Part shown: piece by piece, positions 45,819-54,745 of the stretch
Layout: every line of letters begins with the position of its first letter
Position numbering within the stretch: position 1 is the first letter of the stretch
NCBI RefSeq assembly: GCF_920984665.1
Contig: NZ_CAKLBP010000002.1
Coordinates: 434,001 to 498,000, forward strand
Source of the DNA: Pedobacter sp. Leaf170
GTDB taxonomy: Bacteria; Bacteroidota; Bacteroidia; Sphingobacteriales; Sphingobacteriaceae
DNA: 64,000 nt
Direction of reading: 5' to 3'
The notes under the pieces: model-generated
Databases searched by the model: none
What the model was told of the DNA's origin: nothing
What the model saw: the letters and a program-made list of their open reading frames with translations, nothing else
Translations under genes and position numbers: made by a program

Positions 45819-46403
45819 ATGTACGCCTATATTGATGGTAAACTTACCTTTAAAAACCCTGCTTATGTTGTTATAGAAGCAGGAGGAATAGGTTTTCATA
45901 TAAACATTTCATTAAATACGTATAGCAATCTTACCGATACGGAAAGGTGTAAACTTTACACCTGGCTACATGTTAAGGAAGATGCACACACACTATATGG
46001 CTTCGCCGATGAGGGTGAACGCCGTTTATTTTTACATCTGATTTCTGTTTCGGGTATTGGCCCGAATACAGGAAGGATGATTTTATCCTCAATTACACCA
46101 ACAGAAATTCAAGCAGCTATCGTTCATGCAGACTATCCACTAATTCAGCGAATTAAGGGACTAGGCGCAAAAACTGCACAGCGTTTAGTTTTAGAATTGC
46201 AGGATAAACTAAAGAAGGAGGGCGTAGATTCATTAATTTCTGTTCCTCTGCACAATACCGTTAAAGATGAAGCGTTATCAGCATTAGTAATGCTCGGTTT
46301 CGCCAAACAAACAGCCGAAAAAACTATCGATCAGATTTTAAAAGTAACAGAAGGAACGCTTTCGGTAGAGCAGCTAATTAAACATGCCTTGAAGAACTTA
46401 TAG
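45819..46403 (+). CDS. ruvA: Holliday junction helicase subunit RuvA
   Basis: RuvA binds four-way junctions and recruits the RuvB motor in branch migration. The N-terminal OB fold starts MYAYIDGKLTFKNPAYVVIE, two helix-hairpin-helix motifs follow (LISVSGIGPNTGRMIL near 80 and IKGLGAKTAQRLVLEL near 115), and the C-terminal RuvB-binding domain has LSALVMLGFAKQTAEKTID. Length (194) is typical. It is followed after 11 bases by sprA, with which it is probably co-transcribed. Confidence 0.96.
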   Translation: MYAYIDGKLTFKNPAYVVIEAGGIGFHINISLNTYSNLTDTERCKLYTWLHVKEDAHTLYGFADEGERRLFLHLISVSGIGPNTGRMILSSITPTEIQAAIVHADYPLIQRIKGLGAKTAQRLVLELQDKLKKEGVDSLISVPLHNTVKDEALSALVMLGFAKQTAEKTIDQILKVTEGTLSVEQLIKHALKNL

Positions 46404-46414
46404 ACTAACCGCCT

Positions 46415-49400
46415 TTGAAGAGAATATTTACCCTATTAATTCTCATCCCTATTCTATTTGCCACAAAAAACAGCTTTTCGCAAGTTGTAACAGGCAAAGC
46501 GGATACGTCATTGAAAAAAAATAATTTTAGCCTCCGCGAAAAGCAATTGCTTGGCTTAAGCCCTACCACCAATCCCTTTTATCCACTTCCAAATGGTTTA
46601 AAAAGAACGGTAGAGTTTGATGCTAAAAACAAGCGTTACATTGTTAAAGATTTGGTTGGCGATAAATATGTAACCAGTACGCAGTATTTAACGATAGATG
46701 AATACCAGCGATTGGTTAACAGCGAAATAAAACGCGGCAACTGGAGAAGTATTTCTAATGCAGAGGTTAGCGATTTTAGAAACACTGGAGTAATTCCTCA
46801 AATACAGGTTAATAGCAAAGCTTTCGAAAAATTATTTGGCGGAACGACTATAGATATTCAGCCTCGTGGCGAAGCTGAATTAACCTTTCTTGGTCGAACC
46901 AACAGGAATGAAAACCCACTGTTTAATGAGCGCCAAAGGGTGCAAACCAATTTCGATTTTAACCAAAGAATTCAAATGGATTTGATTGGTAACATTGGTA
47001 CGAAACTAAAAATAAAAAGTAATTATAATACTGAGGCGCAGTTTGATTTCGAAAATCAAATTAAGTTGGATTATACCGGTGGTGCTGACGATATTATCAA
47101 GAAGATTGAGGCTGGAAATGTGAGTTTGCCATTAAACACCAGTTTAATTACCGGTACTCAGGCACTTTTTGGTTTAAAAACGCAATTGCAGTTTGGTAAA
47201 TTAAATGTAACCAGCGTTTACACACAGCAAAAATCTCAATCTCGTGAAATAAAAATTACGAATGGTGCGCAATCCAACGATTTTAGAGTTGGTGCAGATA
47301 ATTACGAGGCCAATCGGCACTTCTTTTTATCGCAATACTTTAGAAATAATTACAACAAAAATTTAGCGAATGCACCTATTATTACATCACCAATCCAAAT
47401 TACAAAAATAGAGGTTTGGATAACAAACAAAGCCGGTAATACAACCGATTCTCGTGATGTTTTAGGTTTAATCGACTTAGGTGAAAATAACCCATTTAAT
47501 ACGGCGCAAGTAACCGGCGGAAGTTCAGCACTTCCTGCAGGAACAACAGCTACTGGTTTTCCGCAGCAATCGAATAATTTATTACAAAATCTTCCGGCAG
47601 GCGCAAGGCTTACCAACTCTAATGATGTAATTTCTTACTTTCAGGCAAATGGCGGTACAGATAACTTTGCAAAGCTGATTTATGCCAGAAAACTAACCGA
47701 CAGAGAGTTTACTTTCCAGCCTCAACTTGGTTACATTTCCCTTAACAATGGTTTAAATGGCGATGAAGTTTTAGCGGTTGCTTATCGATACACCTACAAT
47801 GGCGTTGAATACCAGGTTGGAGAATTTTCTACAGATGTAACTTTTGATGGCGCTACACCTAAAGTATTATTTGCAAAGCTACTAAAAAACGAAACCACTA
47901 AAATTAACCTGCCAACCTGGGATTTGATGATGAAAAATATCTATTCCATTGGTGGGTATCAGATTAGTAGTCAGAATTTTAGGTTAGATATTTTCAGGAT
48001 TGATAATCAAAGCGGCGTTGAAAGTCCGGTGATGACGGAGGGACAAAACACAGCGAATAAACAATGGATTAATTTAACAGAGTTTGATAGATTGAATCCT
48101 CAAAACGAACGAAAATCGGATGGTGTTTTTGACTTTGTGCCTGCGAATAATGCTTTCGGCTCTGCCACAAATGCTTATACGGCGAATAATAGTTCAACTT
48201 TTGGCTCAAATTTAAATGCCAGCGGTTTATCAGCTTTGCTGAACAATACAAATACTGGTTATATTACGATAGACCCAGCCAATGGCAGAATTATCTTCCC
48301 GGTTATTGAGCCTTTTGGAAAAGATTTGGCTGCTAAATTTACACCTGGTGAACAAGCTTTAATCGATAAGTACACCTTTACGGCATTATATGATTCTACA
48401 CAAACTATAGCTAAACAATTATTTCAGGATAAAAACAGGTATGTTTTAAAGGGTCATTATCAATCTGAAGTTTCTTCAGAATTTAGCCTTAATGCAATAA
48501 ATGTTCCTGAAGGTTCTGTTAAGGTTTTTGCCGGAACTATGCCTTTGGTAGAAGGTGTAGATTTTACAGTAGATTATCAAGGTGGCAGGGTAAGTGTTAT
48601 TAACCAGGCATTGTTAATTTCTGGCCAGCCGATAAGGATTACAACTGAAAACAACGAGCTTTTTGGTTTACAGCAGCGCTCGTTATTTGGTACGCGGTTA
48701 GATTATCGTTTAAATAACAAGTTAAATCTTGGTGGTACGATAATGAACCTAACGGAGAAACCATTAACTCAAAAGGTTAATTTGGGAGAGGAACCGATTT
48801 CAAACACCATTTGGGGCGCCGATATTAATTACAGTTCCCCATCTCGTTTTTTAACAAAATTAGTAGATAAACTTCCTTTTATATCTACAAAAGCGCCATC
48901 GAGTGTAAACTTTTATGGTGAATATGCTCAACTTATTCCCGGGCATCCAAGAGCTTTAAATTTTGCTGGTAGCCGTAATGGCGTAAGTTATCTGGACGAT
49001 TTTGAAGCATCGAGATCGATAATTGATTTAAAAGGAGCGATTTCGTGGCAACTATCTGGTACACCTCAGCTTTTTCCAGAATCTCAACTAATCGATAACT
49101 TGGAATATGGTTATAACCGAGCAAGGGTAGCTTTTTACAATATCGACCCAACTTTTTACAATGCTGCGGCATCTACAACGCCTGCAAATATTCGTAATAA
49201 CCGTAATGAGCTTTCAAATCACTACGTACGTGAGGTGGTGGAGCAAGAGGTTTTTCCCTTTAAGCAAACTGCAACAGGGCAAGCTTTAAATATTACCACT
49301 TTGGATGTGGCTTATTATCCAACGCTTCGTGGTCCATACAATTACCGCACAACAGGTTTTAACAGAGATGGAACTTTATTAAACCCAAGAAATAACTGGG

Positions 49401-52400
49401 GTGGCTTTCAACGTAGAATTGAAACAAATGATTTTGAAGCTTTGAATGTTGGCTTTATAGAATTTTGGGTTTTAGATCCATTTATTTATAACAAAAGCAA
49501 TACCGCAGGCGGCGATATTTATTTTAACCTCGGTAATATTTCAGAAGATATTTTAAAAGATGGCAGAAAATCATTAGAAAATGGTTTGCCTGCTAATGAT
49601 GATCCATCTAAATATGATGAAACCAATTGGGGGCGTGTACCAAGATTGCAGCCCGTAATCCAGGCATTTGATAATGATCCGGATGCCCGTAGAGCACAGG
49701 ATGTTGGTTTAGATGGGTTATCAAACCAAAATGAAAAAACAAAATTTGCAAATGCACTTGCGGCAATTAAAGCGCAATTAAGTCCTGCTGCTGCGGCCAT
49801 TATGGATGCAGATCCGTCATCAGACGATTATGCATATTTCCGCGGTCCTGCTTTGGATCAAATTAATGCTGGTATTTTAAAACGTTACGAAAAATACAAC
49901 GGGCCGGAAGGAAACTCTAAAACTTCGCAGCAATCTCAAGCAGAACTTGGTTTAGAAAATTCTGCATCAACCGCTTTACCTGATGGAGAAGATATTAATC
50001 GCGATAACAACATGACGCAAAGCGATGAATATTTCCAATATAAAGTTTCTATGCGTCCGGCTGATTTGGTTGTTGGACAAAATTTCATTAGCGATAAAGT
50101 AACCTCATCGGTTAAGCTGGCGAATGGAAATACTCAGGCAGTAACCTGGTATCAGTTTCGGGTTCCAATTGGCGATTATCAGCAAAAAGTTGGTAACATT
50201 CAGGATTTTAAATCCATTCGTTTCTTTAGAATGTTTATGACGAATTTTGCGGATACAACCATTATGCGTTTTGCAAAACTGCAGTTAATTCGTGGCGAAT
50301 GGCGTGAATTTAATACCAAAAATGGTGCAGATCAGGTTATCGTTGATCCAAGTTTGCCATTGCTTACACCAGATAACTCCAGTATTGAAGTTGCTACTGT
50401 AAACATTGAAGAAAATGGCAGACGTACGCCAATTCCTTATGTAACGCCACCGGGCATCATCAGAGAAAGAGATTACAGTAATTACCGTGGAGATACCCGA
50501 TTAAATGAGCAATCGCTTGCCGTAAATGTGAAAACGTTACGAGATGGATATGGTCGAGCTGCTTTCAAAACAGCATACAGCGATTTCCGTTCTTACAAGC
50601 GCCTGGAAATGTTTATACACGCCGAAGCTTTAGATAATCAAATTTTAAATGATGGCGACGTTTCTGCTTTTTTGAGAATTGGAACAGACAATCAGGATAA
50701 CTATTACGAATATAATATCCCGCTTAAAATAACAACACCAGGAACATCAGACCCTGATGCCATTTGGCCTGAAGCAAACCGAATGGATATAGATTTAACG
50801 CTTTTTCAAAATGCTAAACTGGCTCGTAACGTAGCTAAACAAGCTAACGGACAACCCTGGCCGATAAATGTACCATTTACCTATTCTGATGGGGTGCGGA
50901 CAATTATTGTGAAAGGTCAGCCCGATATGAGCAAAGTGCGTATTTATATGCTTGGGGTTAAAAATCCACTCAGAAATTTGGCTAGCCCGGGTAGAGATGA
51001 TGGTTTGGATAAAAGTGTTACGGTTTGGTTTAACGAGCTTCGCTTAACCGAATTTGATGAGCGTGGCGGTTGGGCAGCTACTGCCAGGTTAAACTTAAAA
51101 CTTGCAGATTTTGCCGATGTAAATATTTCTGGAAGTAAATCTACTATTGGGTTTGGCTCTATTGATTCTCGCGTTAGCGAAAGAAATCGTGCCGATAACG
51201 TTTTATTAGATGTTTCTTCGGCGGTTGAGCTAGGTAAATTTTTGCCACAAAAATCTGGTGTAAAAATACCAATGTTTGTAAGCTATTCTAAGCAGGTTGC
51301 TACTCCACAGTACAATCCTAAAACACCAGATATTGAATTGAAAAATGCATTGGATCAATCTACAAGAGCGCAAAAAGATTCAATATTAAATTTTGCCCAA
51401 GATTACACCGTTCGTAGGGGTATAAACTTTACAAACGTTAGAAAAGAGCGCACCAACAATACTAAACCTGTACAGTTATGGGATGTAGAAAATTTTTCTG
51501 CAAGCTATGCTTACACGCAATATGATCATCGCGATTTTATTAATCAAAGCAGCATTCAAAATAATTACCGCGGCTCTTTGCAGTATAGTTACTCGAAAGA
51601 AGCGAGAAGTTATGCGCCATTTGAAAAGATTATAAAGTCGAATATGCTTTCGATATTGAAAGATTTTAACTTCAGTATTTTGCCTAGCGCAATTAATTTC
51701 AGGGTTGATGTTGACCGATTATACTCTGAAAATACCTTAAGAAACAACGACCCTAATAATACAATTCCGTTGTTGCAAAGCGGTTACGGTACAACCTTTA
51801 ACAAGAATTTTAGAATGAGTCGCTTGTATGGTATCGCCTGGAATTTAACCCGTTCTTTACAGCTAGATTTTAATGCTACTAATTATTCTATAATTGATGA
51901 ACCCGATGGAAGAATAGAAGGCTTAAAAAGAGATACTGTTTGGCAAAACTTGAAGCGTTTAGGCAGAACGACAGATTACAATCATAATTTGAATGTAACT
52001 TATGCTGTGCCGATAAATAAAATTCCGGGGTTTAACTGGATAACTTTATTAACTAAATACGGTACAAACTTTAACTGGCAAACTGAGCCTTTGGCAACCT
52101 TAAGCGACCCTAATATTAATTTAGGTAATACGGTTCAAAACAGTAGAAACATTCAGGTAAATCCAACTTTCAATTTCAATACGCTTTACAATAAATTTGG
52201 TTTTATCCGCGAAGCGAACAATGCAGAAGGTGGTGGCGCGAAAAAGTTTTTTGTTAACCTGCTTACCAGTTTAAAAAATGTAAACCTAAATTATGTACAA
52301 ACTAAAGGTACATTTTTGCCTGGTTATTTGCCAAGAACAAGGTATTTGGGTATCGATAATGTAAGCGGTGCACCTGGCTTAGGCTTTGTTTTTGGTAGCC

Positions 52401-53614
52401 AGAGAGATATTAGGGATATGGCATTAAATAACGGTTGGATAACAACAGATACCTTACAAACCCAGCAATATGTAAATACTTTGAGAGAAGACTTTCAATT
52501 AACCGGGCAGATTGAGCCAATCAAAGATTTAAGAATTACTTTAAGAGCAAATAGAGCACAAACCCGAAATTTCTCAAGCAATTTCAGATACGTGGCAAGC
52601 GTTTCTTCTTTTGAAAATTTAAGTGCAATTACTACTGGTGATTACAGTATTTCTTACATCGCACTCGGAACGGCATTTAAAGAAAACAATGCAAGTACCA
52701 TTTCAACTTTATACAATAGGTTTATCTCAAATCGTTTGGTAATGTCGAGGCGTTTAGGCGGTCAAAATCCAAATTCATCTGGTATTACAAATGGTTATGC
52801 TGATGGTTATGGTAAAGAAAGTCAGGATGTGGTTATTGCAGCCTTTTTAGCTGCTTATTCTGGTAAAGATGCCAATAATTCAAAATTAAGTTCTTTTCCT
52901 AAAATACCGCTACCAAACTGGAGTTTAACGTATAACGGATTAACTAAGATTCCATTTATTGCCGATAGATTTTCTTCGGTGGATATTAAACATGGGTACC
53001 GTTCGGCATACAATATTAATGGTTATAATTCATTACTACGTTACCAGGAAAATAATGGCTTTGTAAGCACAAGAGATGCTAATAATAACTTCTTGCCACA
53101 ATTTCAGTTTGCGCAGGTAACGGTTTCAGAATATTTTTCTCCATTGATTGGAATAGACACTCGCTTAAAGAATAATTTAACTGCGAATATAGAATTAAAC
53201 CGTTCTCGTTTATTGGGTTTGAGTTTATCCAACAGTCAATTAGCGCAACTTTCAGAAAACAACGTGGTGGTGGGTTTTGGTTACCGTACCAATAAATTCC
53301 GTTTCCCATTTGGATGGTTTAAAAGCTTAAAAATGGATAACAATATGGATTTTAAACTTGATGTAGCCATTAGAGATAATAAAACAGTTATTTATAGAAC
53401 GGTAACAGATGAGCGTAATCAGGAAGTGGCACAAACGGAGGTATCATCTGGAGCAAAAAACATTTCATTAAGACCTACAATTGATTACGTATTAAATCAA
53501 AAGTTTAACATCAGATTGTTTTACGATTCCAACATCACCAAACCATATACATCGCAAACGTTCAATACATCGTTTAGTAATTTTGGTTTTAGCCTGAGGT
53601 TTACTTTGAATTAA
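46415..53614 (+). CDS. sprA: SprA/Sov type 9 secretion system translocon
   Basis: This 2399-residue outer-membrane protein is the giant beta-barrel pore of the type 9 secretion system. It starts at TTG 46415 with a signal peptide (KRIFTLLILIPILFATKNSFSQ), and no ATG would keep that peptide. Family signatures include VEFDAKNKRYIVKDLVGDKY near the N-terminus, SYLDDFEASRSIIDLKGAIS in the middle, and the terminal strand SFSNFGFSLRFTLN. Length matches SprA of Flavobacterium (about 2400). Its presence implies secretion of CTD-tagged proteins, although no T9SS cargo is obvious in this window. Confidence 0.96.
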   Translation: MKRIFTLLILIPILFATKNSFSQVVTGKADTSLKKNNFSLREKQLLGLSPTTNPFYPLPNGLKRTVEFDAKNKRYIVKDLVGDKYVTSTQYLTIDEYQRLVNSEIKRGNWRSISNAEVSDFRNTGVIPQIQVNSKAFEKLFGGTTIDIQPRGEAELTFLGRTNRNENPLFNERQRVQTNFDFNQRIQMDLIGNIGTKLKIKSNYNTEAQFDFENQIKLDYTGGADDIIKKIEAGNVSLPLNTSLITGTQALFGLKTQLQFGKLNVTSVYTQQKSQSREIKITNGAQSNDFRVGADNYEANRHFFLSQYFRNNYNKNLANAPIITSPIQITKIEVWITNKAGNTTDSRDVLGLIDLGENNPFNTAQVTGGSSALPAGTTATGFPQQSNNLLQNLPAGARLTNSNDVISYFQANGGTDNFAKLIYARKLTDREFTFQPQLGYISLNNGLNGDEVLAVAYRYTYNGVEYQVGEFSTDVTFDGATPKVLFAKLLKNETTKINLPTWDLMMKNIYSIGGYQISSQNFRLDIFRIDNQSGVESPVMTEGQNTANKQWINLTEFDRLNPQNERKSDGVFDFVPANNAFGSATNAYTANNSSTFGSNLNASGLSALLNNTNTGYITIDPANGRIIFPVIEPFGKDLAAKFTPGEQALIDKYTFTALYDSTQTIAKQLFQDKNRYVLKGHYQSEVSSEFSLNAINVPEGSVKVFAGTMPLVEGVDFTVDYQGGRVSVINQALLISGQPIRITTENNELFGLQQRSLFGTRLDYRLNNKLNLGGTIMNLTEKPLTQKVNLGEEPISNTIWGADINYSSPSRFLTKLVDKLPFISTKAPSSVNFYGEYAQLIPGHPRALNFAGSRNGVSYLDDFEASRSIIDLKGAISWQLSGTPQLFPESQLIDNLEYGYNRARVAFYNIDPTFYNAAASTTPANIRNNRNELSNHYVREVVEQEVFPFKQTATGQALNITTLDVAYYPTLRGPYNYRTTGFNRDGTLLNPRNNWGGFQRRIETNDFEALNVGFIEFWVLDPFIYNKSNTAGGDIYFNLGNISEDILKDGRKSLENGLPANDDPSKYDETNWGRVPRLQPVIQAFDNDPDARRAQDVGLDGLSNQNEKTKFANALAAIKAQLSPAAAAIMDADPSSDDYAYFRGPALDQINAGILKRYEKYNGPEGNSKTSQQSQAELGLENSASTALPDGEDINRDNNMTQSDEYFQYKVSMRPADLVVGQNFISDKVTSSVKLANGNTQAVTWYQFRVPIGDYQQKVGNIQDFKSIRFFRMFMTNFADTTIMRFAKLQLIRGEWREFNTKNGADQVIVDPSLPLLTPDNSSIEVATVNIEENGRRTPIPYVTPPGIIRERDYSNYRGDTRLNEQSLAVNVKTLRDGYGRAAFKTAYSDFRSYKRLEMFIHAEALDNQILNDGDVSAFLRIGTDNQDNYYEYNIPLKITTPGTSDPDAIWPEANRMDIDLTLFQNAKLARNVAKQANGQPWPINVPFTYSDGVRTIIVKGQPDMSKVRIYMLGVKNPLRNLASPGRDDGLDKSVTVWFNELRLTEFDERGGWAATARLNLKLADFADVNISGSKSTIGFGSIDSRVSERNRADNVLLDVSSAVELGKFLPQKSGVKIPMFVSYSKQVATPQYNPKTPDIELKNALDQSTRAQKDSILNFAQDYTVRRGINFTNVRKERTNNTKPVQLWDVENFSASYAYTQYDHRDFINQSSIQNNYRGSLQYSYSKEARSYAPFEKIIKSNMLSILKDFNFSILPSAINFRVDVDRLYSENTLRNNDPNNTIPLLQSGYGTTFNKNFRMSRLYGIAWNLTRSLQLDFNATNYSIIDEPDGRIEGLKRDTVWQNLKRLGRTTDYNHNLNVTYAVPINKIPGFNWITLLTKYGTNFNWQTEPLATLSDPNINLGNTVQNSRNIQVNPTFNFNTLYNKFGFIREANNAEGGGAKKFFVNLLTSLKNVNLNYVQTKGTFLPGYLPRTRYLGIDNVSGAPGLGFVFGSQRDIRDMALNNGWITTDTLQTQQYVNTLREDFQLTGQIEPIKDLRITLRANRAQTRNFSSNFRYVASVSSFENLSAITTGDYSISYIALGTAFKENNASTISTLYNRFISNRLVMSRRLGGQNPNSSGITNGYADGYGKESQDVVIAAFLAAYSGKDANNSKLSSFPKIPLPNWSLTYNGLTKIPFIADRFSSVDIKHGYRSAYNINGYNSLLRYQENNGFVSTRDANNNFLPQFQFAQVTVSEYFSPLIGIDTRLKNNLTANIELNRSRLLGLSLSNSQLAQLSENNVVVGFGYRTNKFRFPFGWFKSLKMDNNMDFKLDVAIRDNKTVIYRTVTDERNQEVAQTEVSSGAKNISLRPTIDYVLNQKFNIRLFYDSNITKPYTSQTFNTSFSNFGFSLRFTLN

Positions 53615-53679
53615 TTGATGTATGGATAAATTGAGCGTAACATTTCAATGTTTAGATTTCAACATTCCAACATAATATT

Positions 53680-53687
53680 TAACTTTG
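53680..53687 (+). promoter_or_regulatory. -7 box TAACTTTG for gcvH
   Basis: A perfect TAnnTTTG match lies 20 bases before ATG 53708. It also supports the downstream ATG as the true start, because the longer in-frame start at 53648 would lie upstream of the promoter. Confidence 0.6.
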
Positions 53688-53707
53688 ACAAACAAATAAT
53701 TATACAA

Positions 53708-54088
53708 ATGAATTTTCCATCAGAATTAAAATATACTAAAGACCACGAATGGGTTAAAGTAGAAGGAAATGAAGCATATATCGGCATTACTGATTTTGCT
53801 CAGCGTGAACTTGGTGATATCGTTTATGTGGATATCAATAGCGTGGGTACAGAAGTAGCCTCGGAAGAGGTCTTTGGAACTGTAGAGGCTGTTAAAACTG
53901 TTTCTGATTTATTTATGCCGATTGCTGGTACTGTGTTAGAAATTAATGCTGAATTAAATGATAACCCTGAACTGGTTAATTCTGATCCATACGGTAAAGG
54001 CTGGATGGTAAAAGTTTCATTATCTAACGCTGCAGATGTAGATGCATTACTTACAGCTGAGGCATATCAGGCTTTAGTTGGCGCATAA
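53708..54088 (+). CDS. gcvH: Glycine cleavage system H protein
   Basis: This 126-residue lipoyl carrier shuttles the aminomethyl group between the P and T proteins of glycine cleavage. The start [20 protein letters not shown] is the family start, and the lipoylated lysine is K63 in [15 protein letters not shown]. An in-frame start at 53648 adds 20 non-conserved residues and overlaps the promoter, so it is not used. The other gcv genes are not in the window, but glyA (16996) supplies the linked one-carbon chemistry. Confidence 0.95.
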   Translation: MNFPSELKYTKDHEWVKVEGNEAYIGITDFAQRELGDIVYVDINSVGTEVASEEVFGTVEAVKTVSDLFMPIAGTVLEINAELNDNPELVNSDPYGKGWMVKVSLSNAADVDALLTAEAYQALVGA

Positions 54089-54500
54089 TAATCCAACAAC
54101 ATTGTTTAAAGCACTAAAGACACAAAAATGGGCCATATTATGGACACTTGTAACTTTAGTGCTTTGTAATATTCATCTCCCCGATCAGGATGGTGATGGT
54201 TTTTTCTTTACTGGATTTGATAAAATGGCTCACCTGGGCTTCTTCTATATTTTATCGGTACTCCTGTTTTATGGAAAAATCAATTACCAGCATAGTTTTG
54301 GTTTCAGAACCTTAACAATTTTTAAAATTATACTGATTAACGTAATAATTGGTGGTGGAATTGAGTTATTGCAATGGAAAGTTTTTACGTATCGCGCTGC
54401 CGAATGGTGGGATTTTACATGTGATATGTTAGGCTGTTTTATGGCGGTTTTTAGTTACGTTTTATTGCATAAATTAAATTTCAATGAAAAAGCCAATTAG
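54078..54500 (+). CDS. VanZ-like membrane protein
   Basis: This protein of about 140 residues has four hydrophobic helices and the VanZ-family pattern [20 protein letters not shown] plus [20 protein letters not shown] and [12 protein letters not shown]. The function of stand-alone VanZ-like proteins is unknown. The start is uncertain: TTG 54078 overlaps the gcvH stop by 11 bases, and TTG 54102 is another candidate. It is followed by an overlapping 40-codon lipoprotein gene. The gcvH-vanZ order recurs in Bacteroidota. Confidence 0.82.
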   Translation: MAHNNPTTLFKALKTQKWAILWTLVTLVLCNIHLPDQDGDGFFFTGFDKMAHLGFFYILSVLLFYGKINYQHSFGFRTLTIFKIILINVIIGGGIELLQWKVFTYRAAEWWDFTCDMLGCFMAVFSYVLLHKLNFNEKAN

Positions 54501-54606
54501 TTTAATCTGTTTAATTTTTATACTATCATTAAGTAGTTGTAGTGTATTCAAAAAGGATTGCAACTGTCCTAAAGTATATTACAAGTCTTATCCATCCCAA
54601 AAATAA
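54484..54606 (+). CDS. Very small lipoprotein (40 residues)
   Basis: ATG 54484 opens a 40-codon frame that overlaps the VanZ gene end by 17 bases. It encodes a classical lipoprotein signal ([15 protein letters not shown], cysteine at position 19) followed by a tiny mature part with a CNC motif (KKDCNCPKVYY). The lipobox, the overlap and the cysteine motif argue that it is real. The mature peptide of about 22 residues would be an outer-membrane-anchored peptide of unknown role. Confidence 0.65.
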   Translation: MKKPISLICLIFILSLSSCSVFKKDCNCPKVYYKSYPSQK

Positions 54607-54715
54607 ATAGCATTAAAATGCCGCCAGATTAGCGATTTTTCGGCTGTATTTAAAATGTTACCTTGTTTTTAACATACCTTAACAAACCTTTCAGCATTCC
54701 CTTAGTCTGATAGCA

Positions 54716-54723
54716 TAGTTTTG
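54716..54723 (+). promoter_or_regulatory. -7 box TAGTTTTG for the first outer-membrane receptor
   Basis: A perfect TAnnTTTG match lies 22 bases before ATG 54746, within the 139-base spacer after the small lipoprotein gene. Confidence 0.5.
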
Positions 54724-54745
54724 TATTAATTATATTCAAATTTTG

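Noticed and set aside
49519..49800. Reading frame antisense to sprA
   Set aside because: It is a shadow frame within the 2399-codon sprA gene, with low-complexity translation and no start context.
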